A stretch of DNA of 64,000 nucleotides. Source: Flavobacterium alkalisoli (lineage in GTDB: Bacteria > Bacteroidota > Bacteroidia > Flavobacteriales > Flavobacteriaceae). The notes under the pieces are model-generated. The model saw nothing but the letters and a program-made list of their open reading frames with translations. It did no database searches and was not told the DNA's origin. Shown in pieces: positions 27,189 to 36,795 of the stretch. The position numbers and the translations under genes were made by a program. Every line of letters begins with the position of its first letter. Position 1 is the first letter of the stretch. Where the stretch lies: positions 1,364,001 to 1,428,000 of the forward strand of contig NZ_CP042831.1 in assembly GCF_008000935.1 (NCBI RefSeq), in the 5' to 3' direction.

Positions 27189-28508
27189 ATGAAAAAAGTG
27201 GGTAACCATACTTCGTTTTCGAGAATTTTAATTTTCTGTTTAGCTTTATCGCTTTCATTCTCAATCGCTTCTTATGCTCAGGACACTGCTGCTGCCGGTA
27301 CTGAAGCTGAGACAGCTGCTTCGGCCGGTGCCGGAGACCCTGTAAAAGGTAAAGAACTATTTAATTCCCTTTGTGCTTCATGTCACAAACTTGACGGTAA
27401 ATCAACAGGTCCTGCTTTAAGAGGAGTTGCTGATAAACACGATCGTGAGTGGCTTTACAAATGGGTTCATAATAGTAGTGAGTTAATCAAGTCAGGTGAT
27501 CCTGTTGCTGTTAAGCTTTTTGCTGATAACAACAATGTTACAATGACTGCATTTCCTCAGCTTTCAAATCAGGATATAGATGATATCATGGCGTATACGT
27601 CTGCTCCTGCTCCTGCTCCGGAGACTCCTGTTGGAGGTCAGGTTGTTGTTCAGGAAAGTGGTGCGTCTAATAATTTGATTCTTGGTGCACTTGTACTGGT
27701 TCTTATTGTTCTTGTTGTAATGCTTGTGCTTGTAAACAGGACTTTAAGAAGAGTTGCTGCTGCAAACGGTGTTGAAGTTGCAAAGCAGGATTCAACAATA
27801 TCATTATGGCAGGCTTATGCAAGAAATCAGTTCCTGGTTCTTGTTACTACTATATTATTAATCTTAACAGGCGGTTACTTCCTTTACGGTTACCTAATGC
27901 AGGTAGGTGTAGATCAGGGGTACGAGCCAATCCAGCCAATACACTTCTCTCACAAAATACACGCAGGTGAAAACGGTATCGACTGTAAATACTGTCACTC
28001 TTCTGCAAGAGTAAGTAAAACTTCAGGTATACCTTCTCTTAATGTTTGTATGAACTGTCATAAAAACATCTCTGAGTTTACAGGTAGTAAAGATTCTACT
28101 TATGTTGAGTATTCTAAAGAATTCTACAATGGAGAAATCCAAAAGCTATATGATGCTGTTGGATGGGATAAATCTGCACAACAATACACAGGTAAAACTA
28201 AACCGGTTAAATGGGTTAGAATTCACAACCTTCCAGACTTTGTTTACTTCAACCACTCTCAGCACGTTTCTGTAGCTGGTGTTGAATGTCAGAAATGTCA
28301 CGGTCCTGTTGAGACATTTGAGGTTATGAAGCAACATGCTCCATTAACAATGGGATGGTGTATTAACTGTCACAGAGAGACAAATGTAAAAGTAGAGGGT
28401 AACGACTACTACAAAAAAATCCACGACGAACTTGCTAAGAAATATGGTGTGCAGAAACTTACAGCTGCCAACATGGGAGGTACAGAGTGTGGTAAATGTC
28501 ACTATTAA
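27189..28508 (+). CDS. actA: Alternative complex III multiheme cytochrome subunit A with fused monoheme domain
   Basis: A 439-residue protein with signal peptide (cleavage near SYAQ, 28-31) and six CxxCH heme sites: C62-C65-H66 in an N-terminal cytochrome c domain, then after membrane segments at about 163-182 and 215-236 a multiheme domain with sites ending at H270, H291, H371, H395 and H438. The first domain also has a likely axial methionine (M120). ActA normally carries five hemes and passes electrons from the iron-sulfur subunit ActB outward; the extra N-terminal monoheme domain is a fusion. It heads an operon of eight genes. Confidence 0.95.
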   Translation: MKKVGNHTSFSRILIFCLALSLSFSIASYAQDTAAAGTEAETAASAGAGDPVKGKELFNSLCASCHKLDGKSTGPALRGVADKHDREWLYKWVHNSSELIKSGDPVAVKLFADNNNVTMTAFPQLSNQDIDDIMAYTSAPAPAPETPVGGQVVVQESGASNNLILGALVLVLIVLVVMLVLVNRTLRRVAAANGVEVAKQDSTISLWQAYARNQFLVLVTTILLILTGGYFLYGYLMQVGVDQGYEPIQPIHFSHKIHAGENGIDCKYCHSSARVSKTSGIPSLNVCMNCHKNISEFTGSKDSTYVEYSKEFYNGEIQKLYDAVGWDKSAQQYTGKTKPVKWVRIHNLPDFVYFNHSQHVSVAGVECQKCHGPVETFEVMKQHAPLTMGWCINCHRETNVKVEGNDYYKKIHDELAKKYGVQKLTAANMGGTECGKCHY

Positions 28509-28541
28509 TCAATTTTTAAGAAGCTAATATCTATATACAAC

Positions 28542-31500
28542 ATGGCATCAAACAAAAAATACTGGCAAAGTGTTGAAGAACTGAACGAAAACAGTTCTAT
28601 TGTTGAGACGCTAAGAAACAATGAGTTTGTTGAGGAGATTCCTACTGATGAATTTCTTGGTAACGAAGAGGCAATGTCTTCTTCTTCAACAAGCCGTCGT
28701 GACTTTTTGAAATATGTCGGGTTTAGTACTGCTGCAGCTTCACTTGCAGCATGTGAAGGACCGGTTATTAAGTCGATTCCTTATGTGGTTCAACCGGAGG
28801 AAATCATCCCGGGAGTTGCAGATTACTATGCAACTACAATAGCGGATGGTTTTGATTTTGCAAACATATTAATCAAAACCCGTGAAGGTAGACCAATTAA
28901 GGTTGAGAACAACAGAATGCCTGGTTCTGGTATAAGTGCAAATGCAAGGGTTTACGGATCTGTGCTTTCACTTTATGACAGCATGCGTTTAAAACAACCG
29001 ATGATTGCAAGCAAACCTGCATCATGGGAAGAAGTTGATACTCGTGTTAAAGCCGGATTAGCTGAGGCTGCAAACGGTGGTCAGGTAGTGTTATTAACTA
29101 ATACTATGGCGAGCCCGTCTACAGATAAGCTTATCGCTGAGTTTGGTGCTAAGTATCCTAACTTCAAACATGTTGTTTATGATGCCGTATCGTCTTCAGA
29201 AGCACTTGATGCTTATGAGGCAGTATATGGAGAAAGAGCTTTAGCAAACTACGATTTTTCACAAGCTGATGTAATTGTTGCTGTTGGTGCTGATTTCCTT
29301 GGAGACTGGCAAGGTGGTGGTTATGATGCTGGTTACGCAAACAAACGTATCCCTAAACAGGGTAAAATGTCTAAGCATATCCAGATAGAGGCTAACTTAA
29401 CTTTATCAGGTTCTAATGCTGATAAGCGTATTCCTCTAACTGTTACTCAACAGAAATATGCATTAGTTCATTTATATAATGCAGTTACAGGTTCTTCTGT
29501 AAGTGCTCCTGCAATTAACGAAAAGTATGCTGCCGAAGTTAAGAAAGCTGCTCAACAGTTAAAAGCTGCAGGTTCTAAAGGTGTTGTCGTTACAGGTATT
29601 GACGATGTAAACGCACAACTTGTTGTTTTAGCTATCAATGCTGCACTACAGAGTGAGGCATTCAAACCGGCTGAAGCACGTTATACAAGAAAAGGTAACG
29701 CTAAAGATGTTGCTCAACTTGTTAACGATATGAAAGCAGGAAACGTTAGTACACTTATCATGAGTGGTGTTAACCCTGTTTATACTTTACCAAACGGAGC
29801 TGACTTTGCTGAGGCTCTTAAAAAGGTAAAACTTTCTGTTGCATTCTCTATGAAAGAGGATGAAACAGCTTCAAAAGCAACTATAGCTGCTGCTGCACCT
29901 CACTACCTTGAGTCATGGGGTGATGTAGTTATCACAAAAGGTACTTACAGTATTATGCAGCCTACTATACGTCCGTTATTTAAAACGAGACAGCTTCAGG
30001 ATGCTTTATTAGCATGGAGCGGTAATTCACAATCTTACTACGATTATCTAAAAGCTTCTTCTTCTGCTTGGTTTAGCGGTAAGTCTTGGAATCAGTTAGT
30101 TCATGATGGTATCTCTGTTTCTGAAACAGCTCCGTCTGTTACTGCTGCAGGTGCTGACTTTGGTGGTGCTGCTTCTGAGCTTTCTAAAGCTAAAACTGCA
30201 GGTGATTTTGAGCTTGTTCTTTATACTAAAACAGGTATGGGTGATGGCCAGCAGGCAAATAACCCATGGTTACAGGAGTTTCCAGATCCAATTACAAGGG
30301 TGTCTTGGGATAACTATGTAACAGTTGCTAAAGCTGATGCTGCTAAACTTGGCCTTGAAAACTACAATGTGGCTAACGGTGGTCTTAACGGTAGCTATGC
30401 AACTATCGAAGTAAACGGAGTTAAACTTGAAAATGTACCGGTAATTATACAGCCTGGTCAGGCAATAGGTACAATTGGTGTTGCTTTAGGTTATGGCCGT
30501 GAGGCTGCAATGAAGAAAGAAATGCAGGTAGGTGTTAACGCCTATAAACTGTATGCTAACTTCAACTCTTTACAGGGTGCTAAAATATCTAAAGGAAACG
30601 GAGACCACGAGTTTGCTTGTCTTCAGTTACAAAAAACATTAATGGGTAGAGGAGATATCATTAAGGAGACTACCCTTGAAATATTCAATACTAAAAACGC
30701 TTCTGAGTGGAATGAACAACCTCAGGTTTCATTAGATCACAAAGAGGTTGCTGCTACATCAGTAGACCTTTGGGAATCTTTTGACCGTACCGTAGGTCAC
30801 CACTTTAACCTTTCTATCGACCTAAATGCCTGTACAGGTTGTGGTGCATGTGTTATTGCATGTCACGCAGAGAACAACGTACCGGTTGTAGGTAAGTCAG
30901 AGGTTAGAAGAAGCCGTGATATGCACTGGTTACGTATCGATAGATATTATTCGTCTGAAGATACATTTGCAGGTGACGTTGAGCTTAAAGAAAGTACTTC
31001 AGGCTTAATGAACTCAATCGAAACTTTCGGTGCAATGGAAGATCCTGCAGAAAACCCTCAGGTAGCATTCCAGCCGGTATTCTGTCAGCACTGTAACCAT
31101 GCTCCATGTGAAACTGTATGTCCGGTAGCGGCTACATCACACGGTCGTCAGGGTCAAAACCACATGGCTTACAACCGTTGTGTGGGTACTCGTTACTGTG
31201 CTAACAACTGTCCTTATAAAGTACGTCGTTTCAACTGGTTCTTATACAACAAGAACAGTGAATTCGATTACCATATGAATGACGATTTAGGACGTATGGT
31301 TCTTAACCCTGATGTTAACGTTCGTTCTAGAGGTGTTATGGAGAAATGTTCTCTTTGTATACAAATGACTCAGGCTACTATTCTTAACGCTAAGAGAGAA
31401 GGTCGTCCTGTTGCTAAGGATGAGTTCTATACAGCTTGTTCTGAAGCTTGTGGAAGCGGAGCGCTTGTATTTGGAGATATCAATAACTCAGAGGATACAG

Positions 31501-31598
31501 TTACTAAACTGAAAGAAGACGACAGAATGTACCACTTACTAGAGCATGTAGGTACTCAGCCAAACGTATTCTTCCAGGTTAAAGTAAGAAATACCTAA
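28542..31598 (+). CDS. actB: Alternative complex III iron-sulfur/molybdopterin-like subunit B
   Basis: A 1,018-residue subunit. R52-R53 in SRRDFLKYVG and C71 in LAAC indicate a Tat-type signal with lipobox. Residues about 80-740 resemble molybdopterin oxidoreductases, but ACIII ActB is known to lack the cofactor. The C-terminal ferredoxin-like domain has four cysteine clusters: C764-x2-C-x2-C-x3-C, one starting at C848 (CQHCNHAPCETVCP), CVGTRYCANNCP and CSLC at 936-939 with later cysteines, enough for the usual three [4Fe-4S] and one [3Fe-4S]. It wires quinol electrons to the ActA hemes. Confidence 0.96.
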   Translation: MASNKKYWQSVEELNENSSIVETLRNNEFVEEIPTDEFLGNEEAMSSSSTSRRDFLKYVGFSTAAASLAACEGPVIKSIPYVVQPEEIIPGVADYYATTIADGFDFANILIKTREGRPIKVENNRMPGSGISANARVYGSVLSLYDSMRLKQPMIASKPASWEEVDTRVKAGLAEAANGGQVVLLTNTMASPSTDKLIAEFGAKYPNFKHVVYDAVSSSEALDAYEAVYGERALANYDFSQADVIVAVGADFLGDWQGGGYDAGYANKRIPKQGKMSKHIQIEANLTLSGSNADKRIPLTVTQQKYALVHLYNAVTGSSVSAPAINEKYAAEVKKAAQQLKAAGSKGVVVTGIDDVNAQLVVLAINAALQSEAFKPAEARYTRKGNAKDVAQLVNDMKAGNVSTLIMSGVNPVYTLPNGADFAEALKKVKLSVAFSMKEDETASKATIAAAAPHYLESWGDVVITKGTYSIMQPTIRPLFKTRQLQDALLAWSGNSQSYYDYLKASSSAWFSGKSWNQLVHDGISVSETAPSVTAAGADFGGAASELSKAKTAGDFELVLYTKTGMGDGQQANNPWLQEFPDPITRVSWDNYVTVAKADAAKLGLENYNVANGGLNGSYATIEVNGVKLENVPVIIQPGQAIGTIGVALGYGREAAMKKEMQVGVNAYKLYANFNSLQGAKISKGNGDHEFACLQLQKTLMGRGDIIKETTLEIFNTKNASEWNEQPQVSLDHKEVAATSVDLWESFDRTVGHHFNLSIDLNACTGCGACVIACHAENNVPVVGKSEVRRSRDMHWLRIDRYYSSEDTFAGDVELKESTSGLMNSIETFGAMEDPAENPQVAFQPVFCQHCNHAPCETVCPVAATSHGRQGQNHMAYNRCVGTRYCANNCPYKVRRFNWFLYNKNSEFDYHMNDDLGRMVLNPDVNVRSRGVMEKCSLCIQMTQATILNAKREGRPVAKDEFYTACSEACGSGALVFGDINNSEDTVTKLKEDDRMYHLLEHVGTQPNVFFQVKVRNT

Positions 31599-31635
31599 TA
31601 TCAAATAGTATTAATAAGAAACAATATAAAGGATT

Positions 31636-33039
31636 ATGTCGTCTCATTACGAAGCACCCATTAGAAAACCTTTAGTTATAGGTGATAAAAATTTTCACGA
31701 TGTAACAGTTGATGTTGCAGCACCAGTGGAAGGCAGGGCCAACAAGCAGTGGTGGATAGCTTTCTCTATTGCACTAGCCGCTTTCCTTTGGGGTGTAGCT
31801 TGTGTGGCTTACACAGTTGGAACTGGTATCGGTACATGGGGTTCAAATAAAACAGTAGGCTGGGCCTGGGATATTACCAACTTCGTTTGGTGGGTAGGTA
31901 TCGGTCACGCCGGAACACTTATTTCTGCAGTATTATTATTATTCCGCCAAAAGTGGAGAATGGCAATTAACCGTTCTGCTGAGGCGATGACCATCTTCTC
32001 GGTAATTCAGGCGGCTATGTTCCCTGTATTCCACATGGGTCGTCCTTGGTTAGCATATTGGGTAATGCCGGTGCCAAACCAGTTTGGTTCACTTTGGGTT
32101 AACTTTAACTCACCTCTACTTTGGGACGTATTTGCAATTTCTACTTATCTTTCTGTATCACTTGTTTTCTGGTGGACAGGTTTATTACCTGACTTTGCAA
32201 TGCTTCGCGACAGGGCAGTAACTCCGTTTACAAAAAGAGTTTACTCTATCGTGAGTTTCGGATGGAGTGGTAGAGCAAAAGACTGGCAGCGTTTTGAAGA
32301 GGTTTCTCTTGTACTTGCCGGTTTAGCAACTCCTCTTGTACTTTCAGTACACACTATCGTATCATTTGACTTTGCTACTTCGGTTATACCGGGATGGCAC
32401 ACTACAATTCTTCCTCCATACTTTGTTGCCGGTGCGATCTTCTCAGGATTTGCAATGGTAAACACACTACTTATCATTATGAGGAAGGTATCTAACCTTG
32501 AAGCTTACATTACGATACAGCACATTGAGCTAATGAACATCATTATCATGATTACAGGTTCAATCGTAGGTGTCGCTTATATAACTGAGTTATTTATTGC
32601 ATGGTATTCAGGTGTTGAATATGAGCAGTATGCTTTCCTTAACAGGGCTACAGGTCCTTACTGGTGGTCATACTTTCTGATGATGACTTGTAACGTGGTT
32701 TCTCCGCAGGTTATGTGGTTCAAGAAAATCAGAACAAGTATCATGGCATCGTTTATCATCTCTATCGTAGTAAACATAGGTATGTGGTTTGAGCGTTTCG
32801 TAATTATCGTTACATCACTTCACAGAGATTACCTACCATCATCTTGGACTATGTTCCAGCCTACATTTGTAGATGCAGGTTTCTTCATAGGTACAATTGG
32901 TTTCTTCTTTGTATTATTCTTACTTTATTCAAGAAGCTTCCCTGTAATTGCACAGGCAGAGGTTAAATCTATCATGAAGACTTCAAGTGATAAATATAAG
33001 AGACTAAGAGAAGAAGGACACAACAATCATTCACATTAA
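31636..33039 (+). CDS. actC: Alternative complex III quinol-binding membrane subunit C (NrfD family)
   Basis: A 467-residue NrfD/PsrC-type integral membrane protein with about ten hydrophobic segments, beginning near residue 38. Polar and acidic residues in early helices (for example GIGHAGTLISAVLLL and HMGRPW) match the family's proposed quinol pocket and proton path. It lies 37 bases after actB and 11 before actD. It is one of two NrfD-like subunits of the complex; ActF is the other. Confidence 0.96.
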   Translation: MSSHYEAPIRKPLVIGDKNFHDVTVDVAAPVEGRANKQWWIAFSIALAAFLWGVACVAYTVGTGIGTWGSNKTVGWAWDITNFVWWVGIGHAGTLISAVLLLFRQKWRMAINRSAEAMTIFSVIQAAMFPVFHMGRPWLAYWVMPVPNQFGSLWVNFNSPLLWDVFAISTYLSVSLVFWWTGLLPDFAMLRDRAVTPFTKRVYSIVSFGWSGRAKDWQRFEEVSLVLAGLATPLVLSVHTIVSFDFATSVIPGWHTTILPPYFVAGAIFSGFAMVNTLLIIMRKVSNLEAYITIQHIELMNIIIMITGSIVGVAYITELFIAWYSGVEYEQYAFLNRATGPYWWSYFLMMTCNVVSPQVMWFKKIRTSIMASFIISIVVNIGMWFERFVIIVTSLHRDYLPSSWTMFQPTFVDAGFFIGTIGFFFVLFLLYSRSFPVIAQAEVKSIMKTSSDKYKRLREEGHNNHSH

Positions 33040-33050
33040 TCATTACGATC

Positions 33051-33575
33051 ATGAGTAATAAAGTTATACATGTACTATACAATGATGATGATATCCTGAT
33101 GGATGCTGTAAAACAAACACGCGCTGCTCATCATCATATTGAAGAAATTTATACACCATTCCCTGTGCACGGGCTAGATAAGGCTATGGGCCTTGCGCCT
33201 ACAAGAATAGCTATCTGCTCTTTCTTATATGGTTTGGTTGGTTTATCTATTGCAACTGCAATGCTGCGTTACATAATGATTGTTGACTGGCCTCAGGATA
33301 TTGGTGGTAAGCCAAGTTTCAGTTTCATTCAAAACATGCCGGCTTTCGTTCCGGTAATGTTCGAGATGACTGTATTTTTTGCAGCTCACTTAATGGTTAT
33401 CACTTTTTATATGAGAAGTAAATTATGGCCATTTAAAGAAGCAGAAAATCCGGATGTAAGAACTACAGATGACCATTTCTTAATGGAAGTTTCTGTTCAC
33501 GGTGATGTTGATCAGATGGTTTCATTCTTTGAGAACACAGGAGCTGTGGAAGTAAAAGTAATTGAAAAGCACTAA
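33051..33575 (+). CDS. actD: Alternative complex III subunit D (DUF3341)
   Basis: A 174-residue protein of the DUF3341 family with a short soluble N-terminal domain, two transmembrane helices (about 58-80 and 100-122) and a soluble C-terminal part (HFLMEVSVHGDVDQMVSFFE). ActD is a structural subunit of ACIII without cofactors. It sits in the standard place between actC and actE with tight spacing. Confidence 0.95.
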   Translation: MSNKVIHVLYNDDDILMDAVKQTRAAHHHIEEIYTPFPVHGLDKAMGLAPTRIAICSFLYGLVGLSIATAMLRYIMIVDWPQDIGGKPSFSFIQNMPAFVPVMFEMTVFFAAHLMVITFYMRSKLWPFKEAENPDVRTTDDHFLMEVSVHGDVDQMVSFFENTGAVEVKVIEKH

Positions 33576-33584
33576 GAGAGAGAT

Positions 33585-34130
33585 ATGAAAGCAATATATA
33601 AAATAGCATTTTTGGTATGTGTATCGGCAGTAGCTACTTCCTGCTTTGATAAATCACGACCAAACTATCAGTATTTTCCAAATATGTATGAGGCGGTTCC
33701 TTATGAAACCTACTCAGAGTCTTCTGCTTTCCGTAACGGAAAAGAAGGACAGTTACCTGCAGAAGGTTCTATCCCAAGAGGATTTTCTCCATATGAGTAT
33801 GAAAATACCGAGGAAGGTTATGAACTTGCAAAAGCAAACCTGAAATCTCCTCTAGACAGTACAGAAGTTGATATGGGTAAAGGTGCTGAACTTTACACTA
33901 TTTACTGTGCTATTTGTCACGGCGACAAAGGTGATGGTAAAGGTAATCTTGCCAAAAGGGAAAAATTCCTTGGTATACCTAATTATAAAGAAAGAGACAT
34001 TACAGAAGGAAGTGTTTTCCACGTAGAGACTTATGGTAAAAACAACATGGGTTCTCATGCTAATCAGCTTACTCAAAAAGAGCGTTGGCAGGTTGCACAT
34101 TATGTAATGAAACTTAGGAGTGAATTATAA
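33585..34130 (+). CDS. actE: Alternative complex III monoheme cytochrome c lipoprotein, subunit E
   Basis: A 181-residue lipoprotein: signal peptide with lipid-attachment C20 (VATSC), then a class I cytochrome c domain with C108-A-I-C-H112 and a probable axial methionine in the GSHANQ-preceding segment (NNMGSHA). ActE accepts electrons from ActA and hands them toward the oxidase. It follows actD by nine bases. Confidence 0.95.
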   Translation: MKAIYKIAFLVCVSAVATSCFDKSRPNYQYFPNMYEAVPYETYSESSAFRNGKEGQLPAEGSIPRGFSPYEYENTEEGYELAKANLKSPLDSTEVDMGKGAELYTIYCAICHGDKGDGKGNLAKREKFLGIPNYKERDITEGSVFHVETYGKNNMGSHANQLTQKERWQVAHYVMKLRSEL

Positions 34131-34155
34131 TTGTAGAACACTGAAAGCATAAAAT

Positions 34156-35562
34156 ATGTACACATTTTCAAGTAGACTAAAAACTTTTTCTTTTATCCTA
34201 ATGATCGTAGGTGTTCTTGGGATTGGTTATAGTTTTTTCACTGCACCAAAAGATATTAATGATGTTGAGGCTATATTAGCCGATCAACACGGTCATCATG
34301 GTGACGCTCATGCGGAAGCTGCTGATCACCACGAGGCAAAAGATGCTCATGTTCAAACAGCTGATCACTCTGAAGCTGCTCATGCAGAAGCTTCACATGA
34401 TGCTCACGGCCACGCTGCTGATGCTCATGGAGCAGATGCTCACAATGATGAGCACCATGCACACTTAGAGCATGTTCTTCATCAGTTACAAAACAAGCCT
34501 TGGGCAGCAGTTTATGTAGCAGCTTTATTCTTTATGCTTATAGCATTAGGAGCTTTAGCTTTCTACGCAATTCAAAATGCTGCATCTGCAGGATGGTCTC
34601 CTGTGGTGTTTAGGGTAATGGAGGGTATCTCTGCTTACCTTATACCGGGCGCAATTATAGTATTTGTTTTACTTGTATTAGGAGTTATGGGTACTCACCA
34701 TTTATTCATTTGGATGGATGATGAAGTTGTTGCTCACGATCACCTTATTCAGGGTAAATCAGGATACCTTAACGGTACATTCTTCCTTATAAGAGCGGTT
34801 ATCTTCATGGGTGGTTGGATACTTTACCGCCAGTATGCTAGAAAGAACTCTCTTGCTCAGGATGAGGCTAACGACAATTCTTACTACAAGAAAAACTTCA
34901 AAGCTTCTGCCGCTTTCCTTGTATTCTTCATTGTAAGTGAGTCTATCATGTCTTGGGACTGGATTATGTCTGTAGATCCTCACTGGTTCAGTACACTATT
35001 CGGATGGTATGTATTTGCAAGTTTTGTTGTAAGTGCAGTAACTGTTATCGCTATGGTAACATTATACCTTAAGTCTAAAGGTTACCTGGAGTATGTTAAC
35101 ACCAGCCACATACACGATTTAGCTAAATTTATGTTTGGTTTCAGTGTATTCTGGACTTACTTATGGTTCTCTCAGTTCATGCTAATATGGTATGCTGATA
35201 TACCGGAAGAGATTACTTACTTTATTACTAGAATTAACGATTATAACCTTCCTTTCTTCGGAATGGTAGTTATGAACTTTGTATTCCCGGTATTAATCCT
35301 TATCAATACAGATTTCAAACGCCTTTCATGGATTGTGGTTATGGCTGGTATAATTATCCTTTGCGGACACTATATTGACTTCTTCAATATGATTATGCCT
35401 GCAACTGTTGGCGACCAGTGGTTTATTGGAGCTGGTGAAATAGGTGCAATACTGTTCTTTATGGGATTGTTTATCTTTGTTGTGTTCAGTTCAATTGCAA
35501 AAGCACCTCTATTAGCTAAACGTAACCCGCTAATTGAAGAAAGTAAGCATTTTCATTATTAA
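34156..35562 (+). CDS. actF: Alternative complex III membrane subunit F (NrfD-like) with His-rich insert
   Basis: A 468-residue NrfD-like protein with about ten membrane segments, the pseudo-symmetric partner of ActC. After the first segment (12-29) comes an unusual loop, residues 43-110, rich in His, Ala, Asp and Glu; I count 19 histidines between 45 and 109. This looks like a metal-binding or buffering loop on the outer or inner face and is not needed for the NrfD fold. The remainder, with HLFIWMDDE and LMSWDWIMSVDPHW, is typical of ACIII ActF. Confidence 0.95.
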   Translation: MYTFSSRLKTFSFILMIVGVLGIGYSFFTAPKDINDVEAILADQHGHHGDAHAEAADHHEAKDAHVQTADHSEAAHAEASHDAHGHAADAHGADAHNDEHHAHLEHVLHQLQNKPWAAVYVAALFFMLIALGALAFYAIQNAASAGWSPVVFRVMEGISAYLIPGAIIVFVLLVLGVMGTHHLFIWMDDEVVAHDHLIQGKSGYLNGTFFLIRAVIFMGGWILYRQYARKNSLAQDEANDNSYYKKNFKASAAFLVFFIVSESIMSWDWIMSVDPHWFSTLFGWYVFASFVVSAVTVIAMVTLYLKSKGYLEYVNTSHIHDLAKFMFGFSVFWTYLWFSQFMLIWYADIPEEITYFITRINDYNLPFFGMVVMNFVFPVLILINTDFKRLSWIVVMAGIIILCGHYIDFFNMIMPATVGDQWFIGAGEIGAILFFMGLFIFVVFSSIAKAPLLAKRNPLIEESKHFHY

Positions 35563-35580
35563 TATTTAAAGAATAAACAA

Positions 35581-36753
35581 ATGACAAGTTTATTGATAAT
35601 TATAGTTTTAGTTTTATTAGGCATTGCAATATGGCAATTAACTAAAATATTCGATTTAACTCAGGTTGGAGCTGCTTCAGGTAGCGATAACTCTGAAGTT
35701 GCTAACGACAGAGATAATAATGTTAATGGTTACCTGATGTTTGCCTTTTTAGGTTTCATCTATGTATTCACTATAATCGGTTTAGCAAAATGGGGTCACT
35801 TAGCTTTAGGTACTCCTGCTTCTGAACACGGTCCTCAGTATGATAATCTGATGACTATATCAATGGTACTGATTTTTGTGGTTCAAACTATAACTCAGTT
35901 CCTTTTACATTACTTCGCATTTAAATACAGAGGTAAAGAGGGTAAAGTTGCTTTTTACTATGCTGATAATGATAAGTTGGAGTTTATATGGACTATTATT
36001 CCGGTAATCGTACTTGCAGGTCTTATCCTTTACGGATTATATGCATGGACAAACATCATGTTTGTTGATGAAGATAAAGACGATACACTAATTGTGGAGG
36101 TTTACGCTAAACAGTTTAACTGGGAAGTAAGATATTCCGGAGAAGACGGTGTACTTGGTAAAGCTAACGTAAGATATATTGAAGGTGTTAATACTTTAGG
36201 TGTTGATATGGGCGATCCAAATGCTCAGGATGATATTCAGGCTTCAGAACTTCACCTTCCTAAAGGTAAGCAGGTAATATTTAAGTTCCGTTCTCAGGAC
36301 GTTCTTCACTCTGCTTATATGCCTCACTTCAGGGCTCAGATGAACGTTGTTCCGGGTATGGTAACTCAGTTCTCTTTTGTTCCTACAATTACAACTGAAG
36401 AAATGCGTCTTGATCCTATGATTATGGATAAAGTTGCTAATATCAACAGAATCAGATCTGAGAAAAGTGCAGCTTTAGTTGCCGACGGAAAAGAGGCTTT
36501 AGCTCCTTATACATTTGATTATTTACTGCTTTGTAATAAAATTTGTGGTGCATCTCACTACAACATGCAGATGAAAATTGTTGTTGAAGACGAAGCCGAC
36601 TTTAATAAATGGTTAGGTGGACAAAAAACACTAGGTGCAGCTGTAAAAGAATCTCAGGCTAGCGAAGCTCCGGCGGAAACGCCAGCTCCTGCAACAGAAG
36701 AGCAGCCTGAAACTGTAGTAGTAGATACTGCAGCAGTAGCAGCAGTACATTAA
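35581..36753 (+). CDS. coxB: Cytochrome c oxidase subunit II
   Basis: A 390-residue aa3-type oxidase subunit with two membrane helices in the first 160 residues and a cupredoxin domain. The CuA site is complete: C318-N-K-I-C322, H326 and M329, with the distal histidine in DVLHSAYMP. Electrons enter the oxidase here. The Ala/Pro/Glu-rich tail (about 360-390) replaces the fused cytochrome c seen in some relatives. It directly follows actF (18 bases), which supports an ACIII-oxidase supercomplex. Confidence 0.97.
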   Translation: MTSLLIIIVLVLLGIAIWQLTKIFDLTQVGAASGSDNSEVANDRDNNVNGYLMFAFLGFIYVFTIIGLAKWGHLALGTPASEHGPQYDNLMTISMVLIFVVQTITQFLLHYFAFKYRGKEGKVAFYYADNDKLEFIWTIIPVIVLAGLILYGLYAWTNIMFVDEDKDDTLIVEVYAKQFNWEVRYSGEDGVLGKANVRYIEGVNTLGVDMGDPNAQDDIQASELHLPKGKQVIFKFRSQDVLHSAYMPHFRAQMNVVPGMVTQFSFVPTITTEEMRLDPMIMDKVANINRIRSEKSAALVADGKEALAPYTFDYLLLCNKICGASHYNMQMKIVVEDEADFNKWLGGQKTLGAAVKESQASEAPAETPAPATEEQPETVVVDTAAVAAVH

Positions 36754-36795
36754 TAAAAAAACAATTCTTTTTTAATATATTCAAATTAAAGAAAT

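Noticed and set aside
28542..31598. ActB as an active molybdenum enzyme
   Set aside because: The molybdopterin-like part lacks the N-terminal cluster and cofactor ligands; gene order shows it is an ACIII subunit.
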